Source: Limnephilus marmoratus | Lineage: Eukaryota > Arthropoda > Insecta > Trichoptera > Limnephilidae | Direction of reading: 5' to 3' | Assembly (NCBI GenBank): GCA_917880885.1 | Contig: OU862920.1 | Span: 35,375,019-35,439,018 of the forward strand | Length of the DNA: 64,000 bases | Shown here: positions 21,833 through 32,880 of the stretch, piece by piece | Layout of the letters: every line of letters begins with the position of its first letter | How positions within the stretch are numbered: the first letter of the stretch is position 1 | Notes under the pieces: model-generated | Told to the model about the DNA's origin: nothing | What the model saw: the letters and a program-made list of their open reading frames with translations, nothing else | The model's database searches: none | Program-made: the position numbers and the translations under genes

Positions 21833-22185
21833 CATTCGATTTTTTATAAGAAAAACTCTCTTTTTGTAACTTTTGGAGGTTATTCCCATCAATGTAATAT
21901 ATCATTGAAGAAAACAAAAAATTGACTTTTTCAATAGTTCCGTGATAAAAAACGGAGATCCGTGACGCTATCTAGGTTATTAAAAAATTCTTAGAATGAT
22001 TGTTTCAAATAAAAAAGGGTAATAACACGGAAAAAAAAATAGTTGAAGATAATATTGTTAATTCTAAAATTTTAAATATGAGATTGACTAATATGACGGT
22101 TTGACAGTAGGTGACAATTGCGAAATTGGTAAACGCGCACGTTCCGGTTAGTCGAGAGGTTCTGGGTTATGTATTGGTTTAGATT
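21833..22185 (+). mobile_element. tRNA-headed SINE pieces truncated by family D
   Basis: 21844-21915 (TATAAGAAAAACTCTC .. TTATTCCCATCAA .. CATTGAAGAA) matches 34697-34765, part of a tRNA-headed SINE. 22080-22165 has the tRNA-like head in plus orientation (TTGGTAAACGCGCACGT, CGAGAGGTTCTGGGTT), matching the minus-strand head at 34875-34945. The two pieces are in opposite orientation, so either two copies or a rearrangement is present. Family D follows at once. Confidence 0.5.
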
Positions 22186-22189
22186 ATTG

Positions 22190-22535
22190 TCGTAAAACTT
22201 CTTTACGAACGCTTCACTCGGGGAGTAAGCTGGAGAGATCGTGACGAGAGCGTTACGAAAAGCGAGCCGAACGGTAGTTGAGAGGGAGATATAAGTTAGT
22301 GAATATAAAAAGAGAGAGAGTTTACGTAGGGGCAAGAGAGAGAGGTGCGAGCACACATTTTCTTTCTCTCTTTCTCTCATAGCCAGTTACGTTTTCTATA
22401 TCTAAGACACACTGTAGGAGCAAGAGAGAGCAGTGCGCGCGCATATTTTCTTTCTTTCTTCCTATCATATTGATGGAGCTAAAGAGCTAAAAAAGTTTTA
22501 CTTCAGTCGTGTGGTCTAAAGCACACTCGTTTTTT
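22190..22535. mobile_element. Family D MITE, second copy (reverse of 3518-3885)
   Basis: Ends are GTAAAACTTCTTTACG (about 22192) and AAAAAGTTTTACTTCAGTCG (about 22490), followed by the outer block GTGTGGTCTAAAGCACACTC. Inside are two purine-rich arms (GGGGCAAGAGAGAGAGGTGC and GGAGCAAGAGAGAGCAGTGC), which look like an internal duplication. No coding; the minus ORF 22072-22380 is spurious. Confidence 0.75.
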
Positions 22536-22560
22536 ATTGTTATCTTTTTCTTCAATGATA

Positions 22561-22711
22561 TATTACACACATTCGTTTTAGTATTTTTATTACATACTCT
22601 ACCGACTTCGGAAGAAATCTTCCGTCATGAGAATATTAAAATTATTTTAGTATTATTTTAATATTCTCATGATTAAGGAATGGTACTTTCGAAAACGTTA
22701 GGATGTGTAAT
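22561..22711. mobile_element. Small palindromic (foldback) MITE
   Basis: The centre is a near-perfect palindrome: TCATGAGAATATTAAAAT, a 12-bp spacer, then ATTTTAATATTCTCATGA (22626-22673). The outer parts also pair imperfectly: ATTACACACATTCGTTTT at 22561 against AAAACGTTAGGATGTGTAAT ending at 22711. The whole 150 bp can fold into one hairpin. Confidence 0.6.
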
Positions 22712-23779
22712 AAAAATAGACTGGTCTAAAACAATTGTATGTATTTATATTTTGAAATATTTTGGTTTAATCTGGGTTTGAGCATTTTGTTGTTCCTGAC
22801 TTACTTTAAGCAGTGATTCCTGACATTATTAAGTATGGGTAAATAATATTAAATCAAATTTCGTTCTCCGGTGACATTTTTTTAATATTTTAATTTTTTT
22901 TTTACTGCTCATATTAAGTCGGGTATGTGGCTTAACACCCTTTTAATGTGGCAAGTTACTAACCTAATTTTAAACCTTAATATGATTAACAGTATTCTCA
23001 GGTTGCCTTAGCGAGGCGGTATAAGGCCTCGGGCCAGCGCTACCATGATCGGCTTGACCACGGAAATAGCTGGGGGCTGCAATTCAGTTTGCAATCAATG
23101 CCTTCTTTTTATGAGAAGAGCTTGGCTACAGTGCTAAAACATTTTATATGTAAAAGAAAAATCATACTTGCAAATACTTGCAATGAAAGTCATAAACTAG
23201 ATAGACTAGAATCTTTAAAAATTACCCGCTTAACTAAAAAATAGACCCCAACATTGTAATGAATAAGCTATTAGAATCATTTGCTAAGTCTCTGCTTTTG
23301 TATCCATTGCAATTTTCACAATAATTTCAAAATTAAAATATGTATTTAGTTTAGACCATTCCTACTCCAATATATCCCTTCAAAAAGCAATATAAAAAAA
23401 TCCCATACATCACAAATATAATAACGATTTGACAATAAAATTAGGTCATTAATAATTCATAATATTTGTAAGGTTTTTTCCTAAACAATATTGAAGTGAA
23501 CTAAAAACCCAAAGAAATTAGAATACTGGAATTATCAAAATATTTAGAAATTCGACGTCTAAAACGACTTATTAACAAACGTAATTAATATAATTGATTA
23601 AAATCCTTGTGGACTACCCTTCTCCCCCTCCCCCTCCCCCATTGTGTATATAATGCAATAGTTACAATAGCATATTATCCAAGGTGGACATTTTCTATTC
23701 CGAACCTACCAAATGTAAGGGGTACATAAAAGAGTATTTCTCTGATGTTTCATGAATATGTTATGTGTCTATGTTTCTA
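22712..23779. other. AT-rich stretch, no gene recognised
   Basis: A GC-richer block at 22995-23100 (GCCTTAGCGAGGCGGTATAA .. GGGGGCTGCAATTC) stands out but matches nothing else in the window. A C-rich run CTCCCCCTCCCCCTCCCCC lies at about 23620-23640. Confidence 0.35.
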
Positions 23780-24092
23780 TCGTTTATCTTTAATTCTGTT
23801 ATAATTTGATTGATATGTACATGTACAACCTGGCTTCTTATGGTTACCAATGTATTGATATTTTATGTTTTATGTAAATTTTAGTTTTATATACTTAATC
23901 TTTTGTTTTATAAAGTTTTTGATCTCATTCTGCTTTATTATAAATTTATTATTTAATTTTTTTATTATGCTGTTAATCAGAGGTAAAGTCACATAGAGGA
24001 AATCCATAATTGGTTTTATTTTGGCTATACAAACATGTACAAACTAGAAAAATGTAAACTGTCGATTTCCCGAAAATAAATAAATAAATAAA
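23780..24092 (+). mobile_element. Possible LINE 3' UTR with (AAAT)n tail
   Basis: The stretch ends in AAAATAAATAAATAAATAAA (24073-24092), the same kind of tail as the LINE ends at 3163 and 5936. No coding sequence is seen upstream, so assignment rests on the tail and on the T-rich, untranslated-looking sequence before it. Confidence 0.35.
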
Positions 24093-24237
24093 CCGTAGAC
24101 TAAGAATTCTTTGTACCAGTCTGAAGATCATTTTAACGAGCTGCAATCGGTTACGGTCAAATAAAATTTAGTGGAAAAAGTTTCAAAATTTAATATAATA
24201 TATTAGAAGAAAAAGATCTCAAAAAAATTTAATGCGG

Positions 24238-24367
24238 GTATATGTTTCAGGAATCTGTTTCAACAGGAATATGTTTCAGGAATCTGTTTCAACAGGAATA
24301 TGTTTCAGGAATATGTGTCAACAGGAATATGTTTCAGGAATATGTTTCAACAGGAATATGTTTCTGA
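24238..24367 (+). repeat. 30-bp minisatellite, about 4.3 units
   Basis: Units read ATATGTTTCAGGAAT-TGTTTCAACAGGA. Each 30-bp unit is a diverged dimer of a 15-bp word (ATATGTTTCAGGA / TCTGTTTCAACAGGA). Confidence 0.88.
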
Positions 24368-25159
24368 AATCAGAACTGCTGATAGAAACCCTTATCTGAA
24401 CTTAGTAGGTACCATAGACATCCAAATGGATAGACAAGCAGTTACAGATGAGGGGTAAAACCAAACTATGGAGAGCAAAGGGGGGAAAGATGACTGTCAT
24501 TCGTTGAACAATCAATCTGACAGTATATAGGCATCTCGCATTACAATATCACCATTTAGTTCTTAAAAGCAAAATCTGCTTTGAATGAATAGACCTTTTT
24601 ACATGGGAGCGCGAATTGCTTGCCACGTTCAAAACTTATTTGCTAAGGCCAAATGCTCGCTCCAAAAAGACTCGCGCCAATACACATATCAATATTTTCT
24701 TGCCGTGTTTAGTTAAAACACTTTTACAAATGTTTCATAATTTACTTACCCCTGTAACCAGCTACGAGCACATTGGAGTACCGCCTACATTCGCTATGTG
24801 CATATTGATACATAGATATATTGTATAGCACAAGCTGCCGTTATTTCGTTAAATGTATGGATGTCAGCTTCTCGCTGTTCACGGCAAGAATGATGACGTC
24901 ACACATTTTAGATTCAAGCGAGGCTATATCCCCTCCCCATGGAGCGAGCCGGTTCCAAGGAGGAGCTATAGCCGGCGCCATGTGGAGGGGGAAATAATAC
25001 GTTTTTATCACTTAGGGCAGGTCCAGATATATTCATATGTCCGTGGTAGGTACTTATTTGGTTCAGTTGCACCAAATTTACAGAATTTAAAATTTACCAA
25101 GCTTACACCCTCCAACCTGGTTTTGAAGTCCGTGTAAATCTATCTATCTACCTTCTATC
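24368..25159. other. No gene recognised
   Basis: Plus ORFs at 24616-24828 and 24853-25137 lie in more GC-balanced sequence than average, but neither shows a domain I know, and both lack supporting promoter or splice context. Confidence 0.3.
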
Positions 25160-25673
25160 TTCTTCTTCTATATAAATAAAAATGAATCGTCGAAATGTAT
25201 GTACGCGCATAACTTCCGAACGACTGCACCAAATTGGATAATTCTTTTTTTGTATGTTCGTTATTGTCAGGACAAGGTTTGTATAAAACTACTGGTGAGT
25301 TCTGGCATTATGAAATTTGTATAAAAAAAACTGCAATGGGTGCCACGCGAGCTGTTTTAAAACTGAATGTACCGGGAAAGAATGTATGGAATGTGGGAGG
25401 GGGAGGGGAACTCGGGTAGCATCTGCAGGACGGGGGAGGGGAACCAGGGAGGGGGGAGGGGAAATCGGGAAGGGGGTTCACGGGATGGGGGAAAGGGGGG
25501 AGTGAAGTGGGGAGAGGGAAGGTGGAGAAGCCGGAGTGGGAACGCGAGAGGGTAAGGGGACGCGAGAAAGGAAGGGGAGGCGGAAGGGAAACGGGACGAA
25601 TGGGAAAGGACACGCAGGGAAAAACAATTTCTTTATTAAATGGCATAGCAACGCATGCCGGGTACCAGCTAGT
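25160..25673 (+). mobile_element. Non-autonomous Helitron
   Basis: The 5' part has TATAAATAAAAATGAATCGT and GCGCATAACTTCCGAACG, the classic head of a widespread insect Helitron group. The 3' end is CTAG-T (25669-25673), preceded by the hairpin GGCAT..ATGCC (about 25641-25658). These fit the Helitron rules (5' TC, 3' CTRR, subterminal hairpin, insertion next to T). The 5' base is uncertain by a few bp because the start is a TCTTCT run. The interior is a purine-rich tract (GGGGAGGGGAA-type, about 25390-25610) that creates several spurious ORFs. No Rep-helicase gene. Confidence 0.78.
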
Positions 25674-26344
25674 GATATTTAAATATTGAACACATGCCAA
25701 CGCGTTATCATCCTGGACTTAGTCAATGATATGTTTAGAAATTGGGAGAATTCGCTCATTTCGATGTTATACACTATTTACTTCTGGCAACGAAATGAAT
25801 GTAGACTCCATTTATTTAACTCAATGATACAACAATTTTACGAATTATCAATAATTATTAATCTCTATTCATTTTATAAGTATCATGTAGATACATACAA
25901 TCTGTGAGGTGTATTATGTTATTTACGGAACGCCTGACGATGACTTTTATATAAATGTGTGCTTACTCCTATTTAAATCTCGTGGACGGCAACATTTTTT
26001 GTCACTGACATGCGGCAAGTCGAAATCACGGTTGACCACTGGGGGTACATGTACTGTACATCTACCACTTTGGGAAGTTCTGCTTTAAAGTGTTCGTTCG
26101 GTTGGAAGTAGTACGAGTACCATTAGCCACACAGATTTATTCACCACACGACTCCGCGAGTTTGCAAACACTGGTCGGGGGGGGGGGGGTTAGAGCTCTG
26201 CGCGCGGTCAACTTTATCCATTCACCGGAGAACCGCGCACCAGCGCACCCTGGAAACCGATATCACAGGCTGGTTGAAAATTAATTTGTTTTATTGTACA
26301 AGTTTTTTAAAATAGTCAATTCTTCACTAGAGTCCCAACTGCTA
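25674..26344. other. No gene recognised; G13 run
   Basis: A homopolymer of 13 G lies at 26177-26189. The ORFs 25686-25907 and 26090-26284 carry no familiar motif. Confidence 0.35.
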
Positions 26345-26530
26345 CCAAACGTTAGGAACCAGTGAGATTATGGCATCCGCCGTTGGGGTATATTGTGAGA
26401 CTAAAGGTAGTGTGGAGGGGAAGGAGATATGGAGGAGGAAGGTGGGGAAGCACCTACCTGGCTATTCAGATCTGGTTAAAGCCATTTCAAGCAACGTGTC
26501 AATTCTCAATGATGGTTTTACACAAGGACG
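26345..26530 (-). mobile_element. Family B SINE-like element, partial (minus)
   Basis: The order is GGCATCCGCCGTTGG, GTGAGACTAAAGGTAGTGTG, CACCTACCTGGCTATTCAGA, GCCATTTCAAGCAACGTGTC. It is the reverse complement of the core of 29750-29912. The ORF 26362-26553 is spurious. Confidence 0.6.
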
Positions 26531-26652
26531 ATATTGAGAATATCTACAGGTAGATACTACTTATAGCTTTTTATGTTTCCATTAATTGGCGTTCATATCA
26601 ATGAACGGTGCAATTTTGAACTTTTGACATTTAAACTAGATTCCTGGTTCGC

Positions 26653-27096
26653 TTAAGGCCCCGCTACCTGAATTACTACTGATTTCTTACATATCTCCCT
26701 TAAACACGTTAAGTTTTAAAGCTCTTAAAAAAATATATGTTATTCTTGAAGATAATATCTAGACATTGCCCGCGCCGAAACGCAAATTATATGAAATTCC
26801 CTCGATAGAAAAAAATCGCAAAGTATGCTCCAAAAATTATTATAAATATTTTAATATAATAAATATTGTATAATAATATAATTATTAGTTTGTTTCAGTT
26901 ATTTTACAAGTTATATGTACGAAAAAACAGTGTTTCTTTAAATGCTGTTTAAGACAATGCCTGCAAGGTTTTTGCTCTATTTTAAACGAGTCGTGTTTTA
27001 TTAAACATTTTCGCAATTTCCGCATCGATCTAACATTCGTAATTTCGTATCTCTCCATCTTCTTCTTTTCGGGCCCGGTTGCAGAGCCTTAAGATA
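26653..27096. mobile_element. Family G element, most complete copy
   Basis: Ends are CTTAAGGCCCCG (26654) and GCAGAGCCTTAAG (27094), a short inverted terminal repeat with TTAA inside. Interior markers are CGCGCCGAAACGCAAATTAT, TTCCCTCGATAGAAAAAAAT, ACGAGTCGTGTTTTATTAAA and CTAACATTCGTAATTTCG. The same markers occur at 53277-53935 in both orientations and at 51505-51670. There is no ORF; non-autonomous. Confidence 0.65.
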
Positions 27097-27171
27097 TTGA
27101 TCAAATAAATGATTAGCCGCGTAATAACTTCACCCACTTTTACTATCTAAGCGCACCTGGCTCCCAACCCC

Positions 27172-27370
27172 AACCATCTGGAGCAAGTAGCACCTTTAAC
27201 ATCCCCAAATGGGGTATGATATCGGGACAAATGGCGTGAAAAAAGGAGAAAGGGGATGGGAGAGAAAAAGTTTGGAAAATAACAGAATATTCAAATGTGG
27301 TCACTGGCGGTTAAAGCCACTCCAACAAGTTTCGATTTTGAATAGAGTTCTTACACCACGGTACTGAAAA
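27172..27370 (-). mobile_element. Family B SINE-like element, diverged (minus)
   Basis: ATCCCCAAATGGGGTATGAT, a G/A-rich middle, TGGTCACTGGCGGTTAAAGC, CACTCCAACAAGTTTCGATT and TTGAATAGAGTTCT match the family B order with many substitutions. Confidence 0.45.
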
Positions 27371-27599
27371 TTTGTACATCTATGAAAGGTGACGCAAATA
27401 TGTACTTTCCGTATATTATTTTAGATGAAATTTAATTATAATTTTTCATTAATTTAGTCAGACTGTTTTTTGTTCAACCTGTTATTATAAGTGAAATGGT
27501 CGCGCTGTCATATTGTGTGAAATAGATAATTACGCAATGCAGTGTGTTTCTCATAATCTCTCTAATTTGAGTACTCCGAATTTAGTATAATTTGTAAAT

Positions 27600-28283
27600 T
27601 TCTTAAAGTGAAACTTTTTTTGTACCCTTGAGATTTGAAACTCGATGAAACGGAAACGAGCAATACTAAAGATAGACAAACACCTACATCTTTTCGATTT
27701 CGAGAAAATGAGACAGCATAACATTAGCGAAACTCAATTGAAAATCTGGAAACAGCAAAATCACAAAAATATATTGGCATCCCTGCGACTCAAACCCAGG
27801 AATTTCGGCTTTCCGGGCCACAGCTCTACCAACTGAGCTTACGTGTCTCTATCCAATTCGGTCATTTTTAACTGTTTCTTACTTTGACTAAGAACTACCA
27901 ACGATATGTTCATTTTATTAATGCTTATTTTATTGGCTGCTCCCACAAAATCCTCCTTTGGGTAGTGGTAAAAAGCGCCTGATGAATCTCAGCGGTCAAG
28001 GATGTTCAGCGGATCAAGGATCAAATCACACGAAATCAAAAAAAAAATCAGATTGAAGTGAAACTGGAAAGTCGCTGGATGTCGCTTTCTTTTCTTTTGC
28101 TTGTTTATTTGAAGGTGGTTTGAAGATTGGATATTGACTTAACAAAAATAAAAAAGTTTTTTTTTGTGATTTGGTAGGTTTCGAACCTTCGTTCGCTGAA
28201 TTTACCGAATTATATTAGAATCGAGAACCGTCAAATAATAGAATTTCAAATCGCTAACGGAGATAAAGAAGTTTCGCTTCAAA
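27600..28283. mobile_element. Family C-type element with tRNA-like pieces inside
   Basis: The left side is a family C end (AGTGAAACTTTTTTTGTACC, AAACTCGATGAAACGGAAAC, GACAAACACCTACATC). The right edge is AAGAAGTTTCGCTTCAAAAG at about 28266-28285, in inverted relation to the left end. Between them are two minus-strand tRNA-like fragments. The first is at 27785-27840, read as GCTCAGTTGGTAGAGC plus B box GGTTTGAGTC. The second is at 28178-28200 with B box GGTTCGAAACC. I infer SINE insertions within, or an element that captured tRNA-like sequence. Confidence 0.45.
27785..27840 (-). mobile_element. tRNA-like SINE head or tRNA pseudogene
   Basis: On the minus strand: AGCTCAGTTGGTAGAGC (a good A-box/D-arm), a GC-rich anticodon-arm region (GGCCCGGAAAGCCGAAATTC) and TGGGTTTGAGTCGCAGGGAT (T-arm with one B-box change). 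No paired acceptor stem is evident, so a working tRNA gene is unlikely. Confidence 0.55.
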
Positions 28284-28465
28284 AGTATTTTTATTTTGTA
28301 AAATCAATATCCAATCTTCAAAATACTCGAAATGAAAAGGAAAAAAATACGAAATAAAGCTACTCCGAAGAAGAAAACACAAATACTAATAAGATGACCA
28401 AATGTACAGGAGAATTCGACGACAAAAATATGGAAAAAAAATCATCCTTCACGTTGATAAAAAAG

Positions 28466-28537
28466 GTGCTTCGTAGTGTTCCCACTCTTGCCTACTTTAG
28501 TTTTCTGAAGATAGACCCTTCTCGACTTCTACCGCGT
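28466..28537 (-). mobile_element. Family C fragment (minus)
   Basis: GGTGCTTCGTAGTGTTCCC, CTACTTTAGTTTTCTGAAG and TTCTACCGCG are the inner half of family C, lacking from the piece at 27600-27740. The sequence in between may be inserted. Confidence 0.5.
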
Positions 28538-29585
28538 TTTTTAAATCATCGTCCTTCCAAAAAAACAGCTTTGTGCTTCAAGGGCATATTTTTTGAAAGG
28601 TACCAATTGGTGATTGTATCATTTTCTAAATGTAATATGAATTGACACGTTCTTCAGATAATAACATTGATATGATAATAATACTGAAATGATCTCTTTC
28701 AAGAAAGATGAACTATTTTAGACTTCAGATTTTTATGTATTATGTGTTATGCCAACGATTAGATTACATTAAATTTAGCACCAAGAATTTAACATTTCTG
28801 CACAAGTAACGAATTTCAGAGCGGAATTAATAAATTATTTCTTCAGACGGTCGTTTTTGGTGATTTAAAGTTATTTTTATATATGTTTTAAATATAGTAT
28901 ACGGCTCTACGGTAATGGTAGGTTGATTGCGGCACTAAATAACCCCCATTCCGAGCTAACACGCAATCTTCTAAGTATAAGAACTCCCCAAAGAGATGCT
29001 CAGTTGAAATGCTGGTTCTATCTCCCACTAAGTATTTACCCGCTTGTTGCCACCGGGCCCATCCAATTAATTCATTTCCACACTCCGGAAATAAATATAA
29101 GCGGATTGCTCTGCATAAATTTACCGGCGGGGGAATCTCTTTGAATAATTTATCGAGAAATTGCTAACAAAATAAATAGATTGAGAAATTCGCGATAAAA
29201 AACATAGGTAGGTATCTATATGGTCTAAGAAAATAAAGCGAGGAAATTGATTTGGAATTTACGTTCGCGAGTTTGGAAGTTTATTGACCATAACATAATT
29301 TTGGATTACCTACCGAGGTAGTAGCGTGGGGAATTCTTGAAATATAACGGAATTCGATTATTTGAACAAAGATTTGTCACTTATTTGGAAAATTTATTTG
29401 TACAGCAAATAAAATACGCATATTTTAAGAGATTTTTTACCAACTTTCTCGGATAACTAGATATATTCGCAGTGACACAAGACATAAACAAATTATTTTT
29501 TAAAACTTTATATTAACTCGTAGAATAACCACGATAATATATTTATAACCTAATATATCTTATCATCTCTCGGTAAAGCATTCGA
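28538..29585. other. No gene recognised
   Basis: The plus ORF at 28923-29144 has no known domain. The rest is AT-rich single-copy-looking sequence. Confidence 0.35.
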
Positions 29586-29660
29586 CGGCTTCCGTGGTTA
29601 AAGGGGCAAAACTCTCGATTTGCAATCCGGAGGACGCAGATACAAATCCCTGCATGCGCA
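29586..29660 (+). mobile_element. tRNA-like sequence (SINE head or tRNA pseudogene)
   Basis: GGCTTCCGTGGTTAAAGGGG resembles a tRNA 5' half and A box. GCAGATACAAATCCCTGC forms a T-arm-like hairpin with a B box one base off (GATACAAATCC). The acceptor stem does not close. I see no A-rich tail nearby. Confidence 0.45.
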
Positions 29661-29749
29661 AATAAATTTTATTTGACTAAATTGTGTTATTTCACAATTT
29701 TATTAATTTAAAATAATATAAGTTTCCGACACGTTCCAGAGGCCCTGGT

Positions 29750-29912
29750 ATAAGATCATAATTGAGAATTGAAACGTTGTTTGAAATGGCTTTTGCACTG
29801 TTTGGTGATCAGATCTGAATAGCCAGGTACTTTACCACCTTCTTCCTTCCCGTCTTGTTTCCATCCTGTTTACACCACCTTCAGCATCACAACACACCAC
29901 AATAGGACACTT
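29750..29912 (+). mobile_element. Family B SINE-like element, left half
   Basis: AACGTTGTTTGAAATGGC, GATCAGATCTGAATAGCCAG, GTACTTTACCACCTTCTTCC and CACCTTCAGCATCACAACAC match 14455-14570. The right half with the A tail is missing. Confidence 0.6.
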
Positions 29913-31497
29913 GCATGGACTTACTAACGACTTGGAAAAAATCGTGTCGATAGATTTTTTTGCTAAGATTACGAAAATGTTAGTAAAAATTTTTAGAAAT
30001 TTACAGTTTTATTTTTTATGTTTAAACAAATAAATCCATTATTTGGGATTACGTCTCTACATGAAAATGTACCGTCTCCAAAAATGTTCCCATTAATTTT
30101 ATAAATTTCCACACTGATTTTTTTTTTTATATGGCATCACTTTGATTTCAGGTGAATTTTTGAATTTGACATTTAACGTTCACTATATTTATTGTTTGTT
30201 CTCTGCGAACGTATCATTTGATTTGATTTTTTGACAGATGTTATCAAGAGAACCCGATACATTTTACGTTGTCCGTACGTGTTTTGGAGTTATAATGATA
30301 ATGGTGTGGATTTTAACAAAATCAAATTTTATAATATTATTATTATTATTATAATTTACAAGTACACGTATATTTCATTTGATTTAGTAATATAGACGTT
30401 GAACATTATAATGATTTATAAGCAACAAGATCGATCAAGGAAAAAAAATATTTATGAGATTTAATATTTTTGGTATGCCTTGCTATTCTCCTGTGCCATT
30501 CGTGTGGAAAATGTTCTTTTTTTAAAATGATTTTCGGCTATGTAATTATCGTTTTTTCGTACCTATAAAATTATGTCCCGTCTTTCCGGTTTATAAAAAA
30601 TCGTCTGATTTTTCGGATTGAAATTTTCAAAAATCGCAAAATTCGGATTGAAATTTTCAAATCAGGGTTTCAAAAATACGATTTAAAAAAATACCGAATG
30701 TCTTAGAATATTTGCCTAAACCAGAAAAAAATTAAAAAAAAATGCGATGCAAGTGGCCTATTGTGGATGCTCAAAGCTCACTTGCTCCAGACGGGAGTGA
30801 GGAATGGTAAATTATTAATGATAAAAGTGTAGCGTAATGTTAATGTAAATTATTAACCATAAAAGTTTTTATTTTAAGGTCTAAATTTGTACTGAGCAAA
30901 GATATTGGAATATAAGTAGATGTGCTATCTGTTGTTTTTACTATGTGGGTCTGCGCTTCCGGGTGTCGCCGATATTGTTTACCAATTAACAAATAAACTA
31001 AAAGAACAAATAATTAACGAATAAACCAAACGAATGTTAAACTAAATGAACGAATTCTTTCCTTATTCAAAATATATTGTTAACCAATATTAATGCACAT
31101 TTTCAAAAAATCAACGAAATGAACAATTTTTTTTTGTATGAAAACCACGCTAATTAGCGCGTAGTCCGGCGAAAGTTGCGCGGACACCATAGCATATCTC
31201 TTCTGTATTTGAATATCTTTGGTACTGAGATAGTCTAAATGCAGCGGTTACAAGTTCACGTGTTACAATCGCATTTCAGTGAGGATAACCTAATATTATT
31301 TGCATTGGACATAAAATACTACATAGAAAAGTAATGAAAGGTTTATTAAATTAAACAACTCTTATAAAACATCATGAAATGTTTTGTTGTGAAGTCATAT
31401 TGAGCCCTAATGCAGTCAGTGAAGTCTGTGGAAAAATATGGAAAACTACGAAAACTAAAAAAAACTAAGCAAAACTATGAAACCATGGAGATTGAAA
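29913..31497. other. Long AT-rich stretch, no gene recognised
   Basis: Small features only: an (ATT)n run at 30332-30352, and a 30-bp direct duplication around CGGATTGAAATTTTCAAA (about 30614-30665). No coding signal. Confidence 0.4.
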
Positions 31498-31770
31498 GAA
31501 TTTGGGAGGCGGGTTTGGATTTATTTGATTATCATCACCTCTGCCATAGGTCATCCCGAGTGGTTCGGTATGTTTGGTGACTTTGCGGGAGTGCCTGGAA
31601 ACATGGGGTGAAGTTTGTCCGGACCTTGCCGGTGGATGCGTCTGCCCACCAACTGCTTGGCAGGCCGGGTCGAGAGAGAGTGGTTGTAGGAGACCTTTTG
31701 ACGTCTCCAGCTTGGAAAATCGCTTTGCACCGCAATATGGACGCATTAATTCATACGTCTGTCACTCCTG
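31498..31770 (+). mobile_element. Family A SINE-like element, 3'-truncated
   Basis: The head TTTGGGAGGCGGGTTTGG is present, followed by CATCACCTCTGCCATAGGTC, GGTTCGGTATGTTTGG, CGGTGGATGCGTCTGCCCAC, GGCCGGGTCGAGAGAGAG and TTTTGACGTCTCCAGC. It stops at the ACGTCTGTCACTCCTGAACAC block without reaching the A tail, and family C follows. The ORFs on both strands (31465-31771) are spurious. Confidence 0.7.
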
Positions 31771-31779
31771 AACACTAAA

Positions 31780-31964
31780 GTAAACTAAAGCAGACAGGCT
31801 TCGACAGGATAGGTTACGAAGCACCGCACAAAGAGGAGACCGATTATACTATCTCATTCTCTCGCAGCCTAAATCCTACAGATGCATGTATTTGTCTCTT
31901 TCTAGTGTCGCTTTTTTTCGTTTCATCGAGTTTCAAATCACAACGGCGCTAAAGTAGTTTTTGG
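31780..31964 (+). mobile_element. Family C element
   Basis: The order is AACTAAAGCAGACAGG, GGTTACGAAGCACCGCACAA, AGAGGAGACCGATTATACTA, TCTCATTCTCTCGCAGCCTA, TTCGTTTCATCGAGTTTCAA, ATCACAACGGCGCTAAAGTA. It directly follows a truncated family A copy, so one probably inserted into the other. Confidence 0.7.
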
Positions 31965-32689
31965 CGATTTTAATATCGAACAACTTGCATCTCACAAAAT
32001 CGAAAAACAGGTATTTTAGAACATAACTATATGAGTACTACATACTTTTAAAGTTCATGACAAAATACGTGCTATATCAATAAGCAAACTGTATTTAATT
32101 ATATCGTAAAAATTTTTTTAGTTTAAAACACTTTTTTAAGTTCCAAAATTTTGTGTTCAAAATTTAGTACGGTAGAGTTATGGGCGTCTAGTGCTTTTTC
32201 TTTATATTCTTTTTTAGTTGGTTGTCAGCGCACCAAAAACCGACTTTTCTAGAAGAGGTTGATGACGTATGCGACCAAATAAGTTAAATTTGATCTAGAT
32301 TCTGGGAAAGAAAATGAAAATTTACCGGGGTCATGGTTTCAGAATGAAGCATTTGAAAAATATTTCGATAATAACGAGTGGTCAACAGATGATATTCCAT
32401 TGTCAGACGTTCCAAAAAAGGGAAAATAAAAAGGATTAAACACCATTAAGGTGGAATTTGTTCAAAGGATTTCCCGAATTTGACAAACCAGCATCTGTTT
32501 ATCACGAGGCGGAAAATAACTTGTGCTATGGAGTTGTTTCAGATATTTTTTTACGACGAGGTTTTTGGCGACATCTGAATTGTTTCAAATCCCGAAAGGG
32601 CACGTCCATTGTTAACAGATTTTCAAGGTAGAAAACGAAATGATAAGGTTGAATATATGGTGAAAAATTGGCTATCGGAAAAAAAATAT
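31965..32689 (+). other. Possible decayed coding remnant upstream of a polyA end
   Basis: Short open stretches occur in the plus strand, for example a run rich in acidic residues near 32290-32425 (GSWFQNEAFEKYFDNNEWST). They are followed by more broken frames (YHEAENNLCYGV, RRGFWRHLNCFKSRKGTSIV). Stops and frameshifts separate them. No family recognised; a dead retrotransposed or transposon ORF is a guess. Confidence 0.25.
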
Positions 32690-32880
32690 TTGTATTGATA
32701 ATTGATATGTATGTTGAATCTGTAGATATAAGATGTAAATTTTAAATGTAAATAATCTATGTATGTAACTAAAATATAAGCACCTGTTGACAAGCCAATT
32801 GAATTGGCTTAGCAGGACTTGTTTGTTGATTTTAATATGTATATCTGTTCTTTCAATAAAAAAAAAATTAAAAAAAAAAT
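32690..32880 (+). mobile_element. PolyA-ended 3' UTR-like retroposon end
   Basis: It contains a strong hairpin AAGCCAATT/GAATTGGCTT (about 32795-32813), then CTTTCAATAAAAAAAAAATT (about 32853-32872) and a further A-run (to 32880). The AATAAA plus A-run fits a retroposed 3' end, probably of the remnant upstream. Confidence 0.45.

Noticed and set aside
22095..22175. Independent tRNA gene on the plus strand
   Set aside because: It matches the head of the SINE at 34875-34945 and its B box is broken by the family D junction.
25308..25700. 130-codon minus ORF and several plus ORFs
   Set aside because: They read the purine-rich tract of the plus-strand Helitron; no conserved motif.
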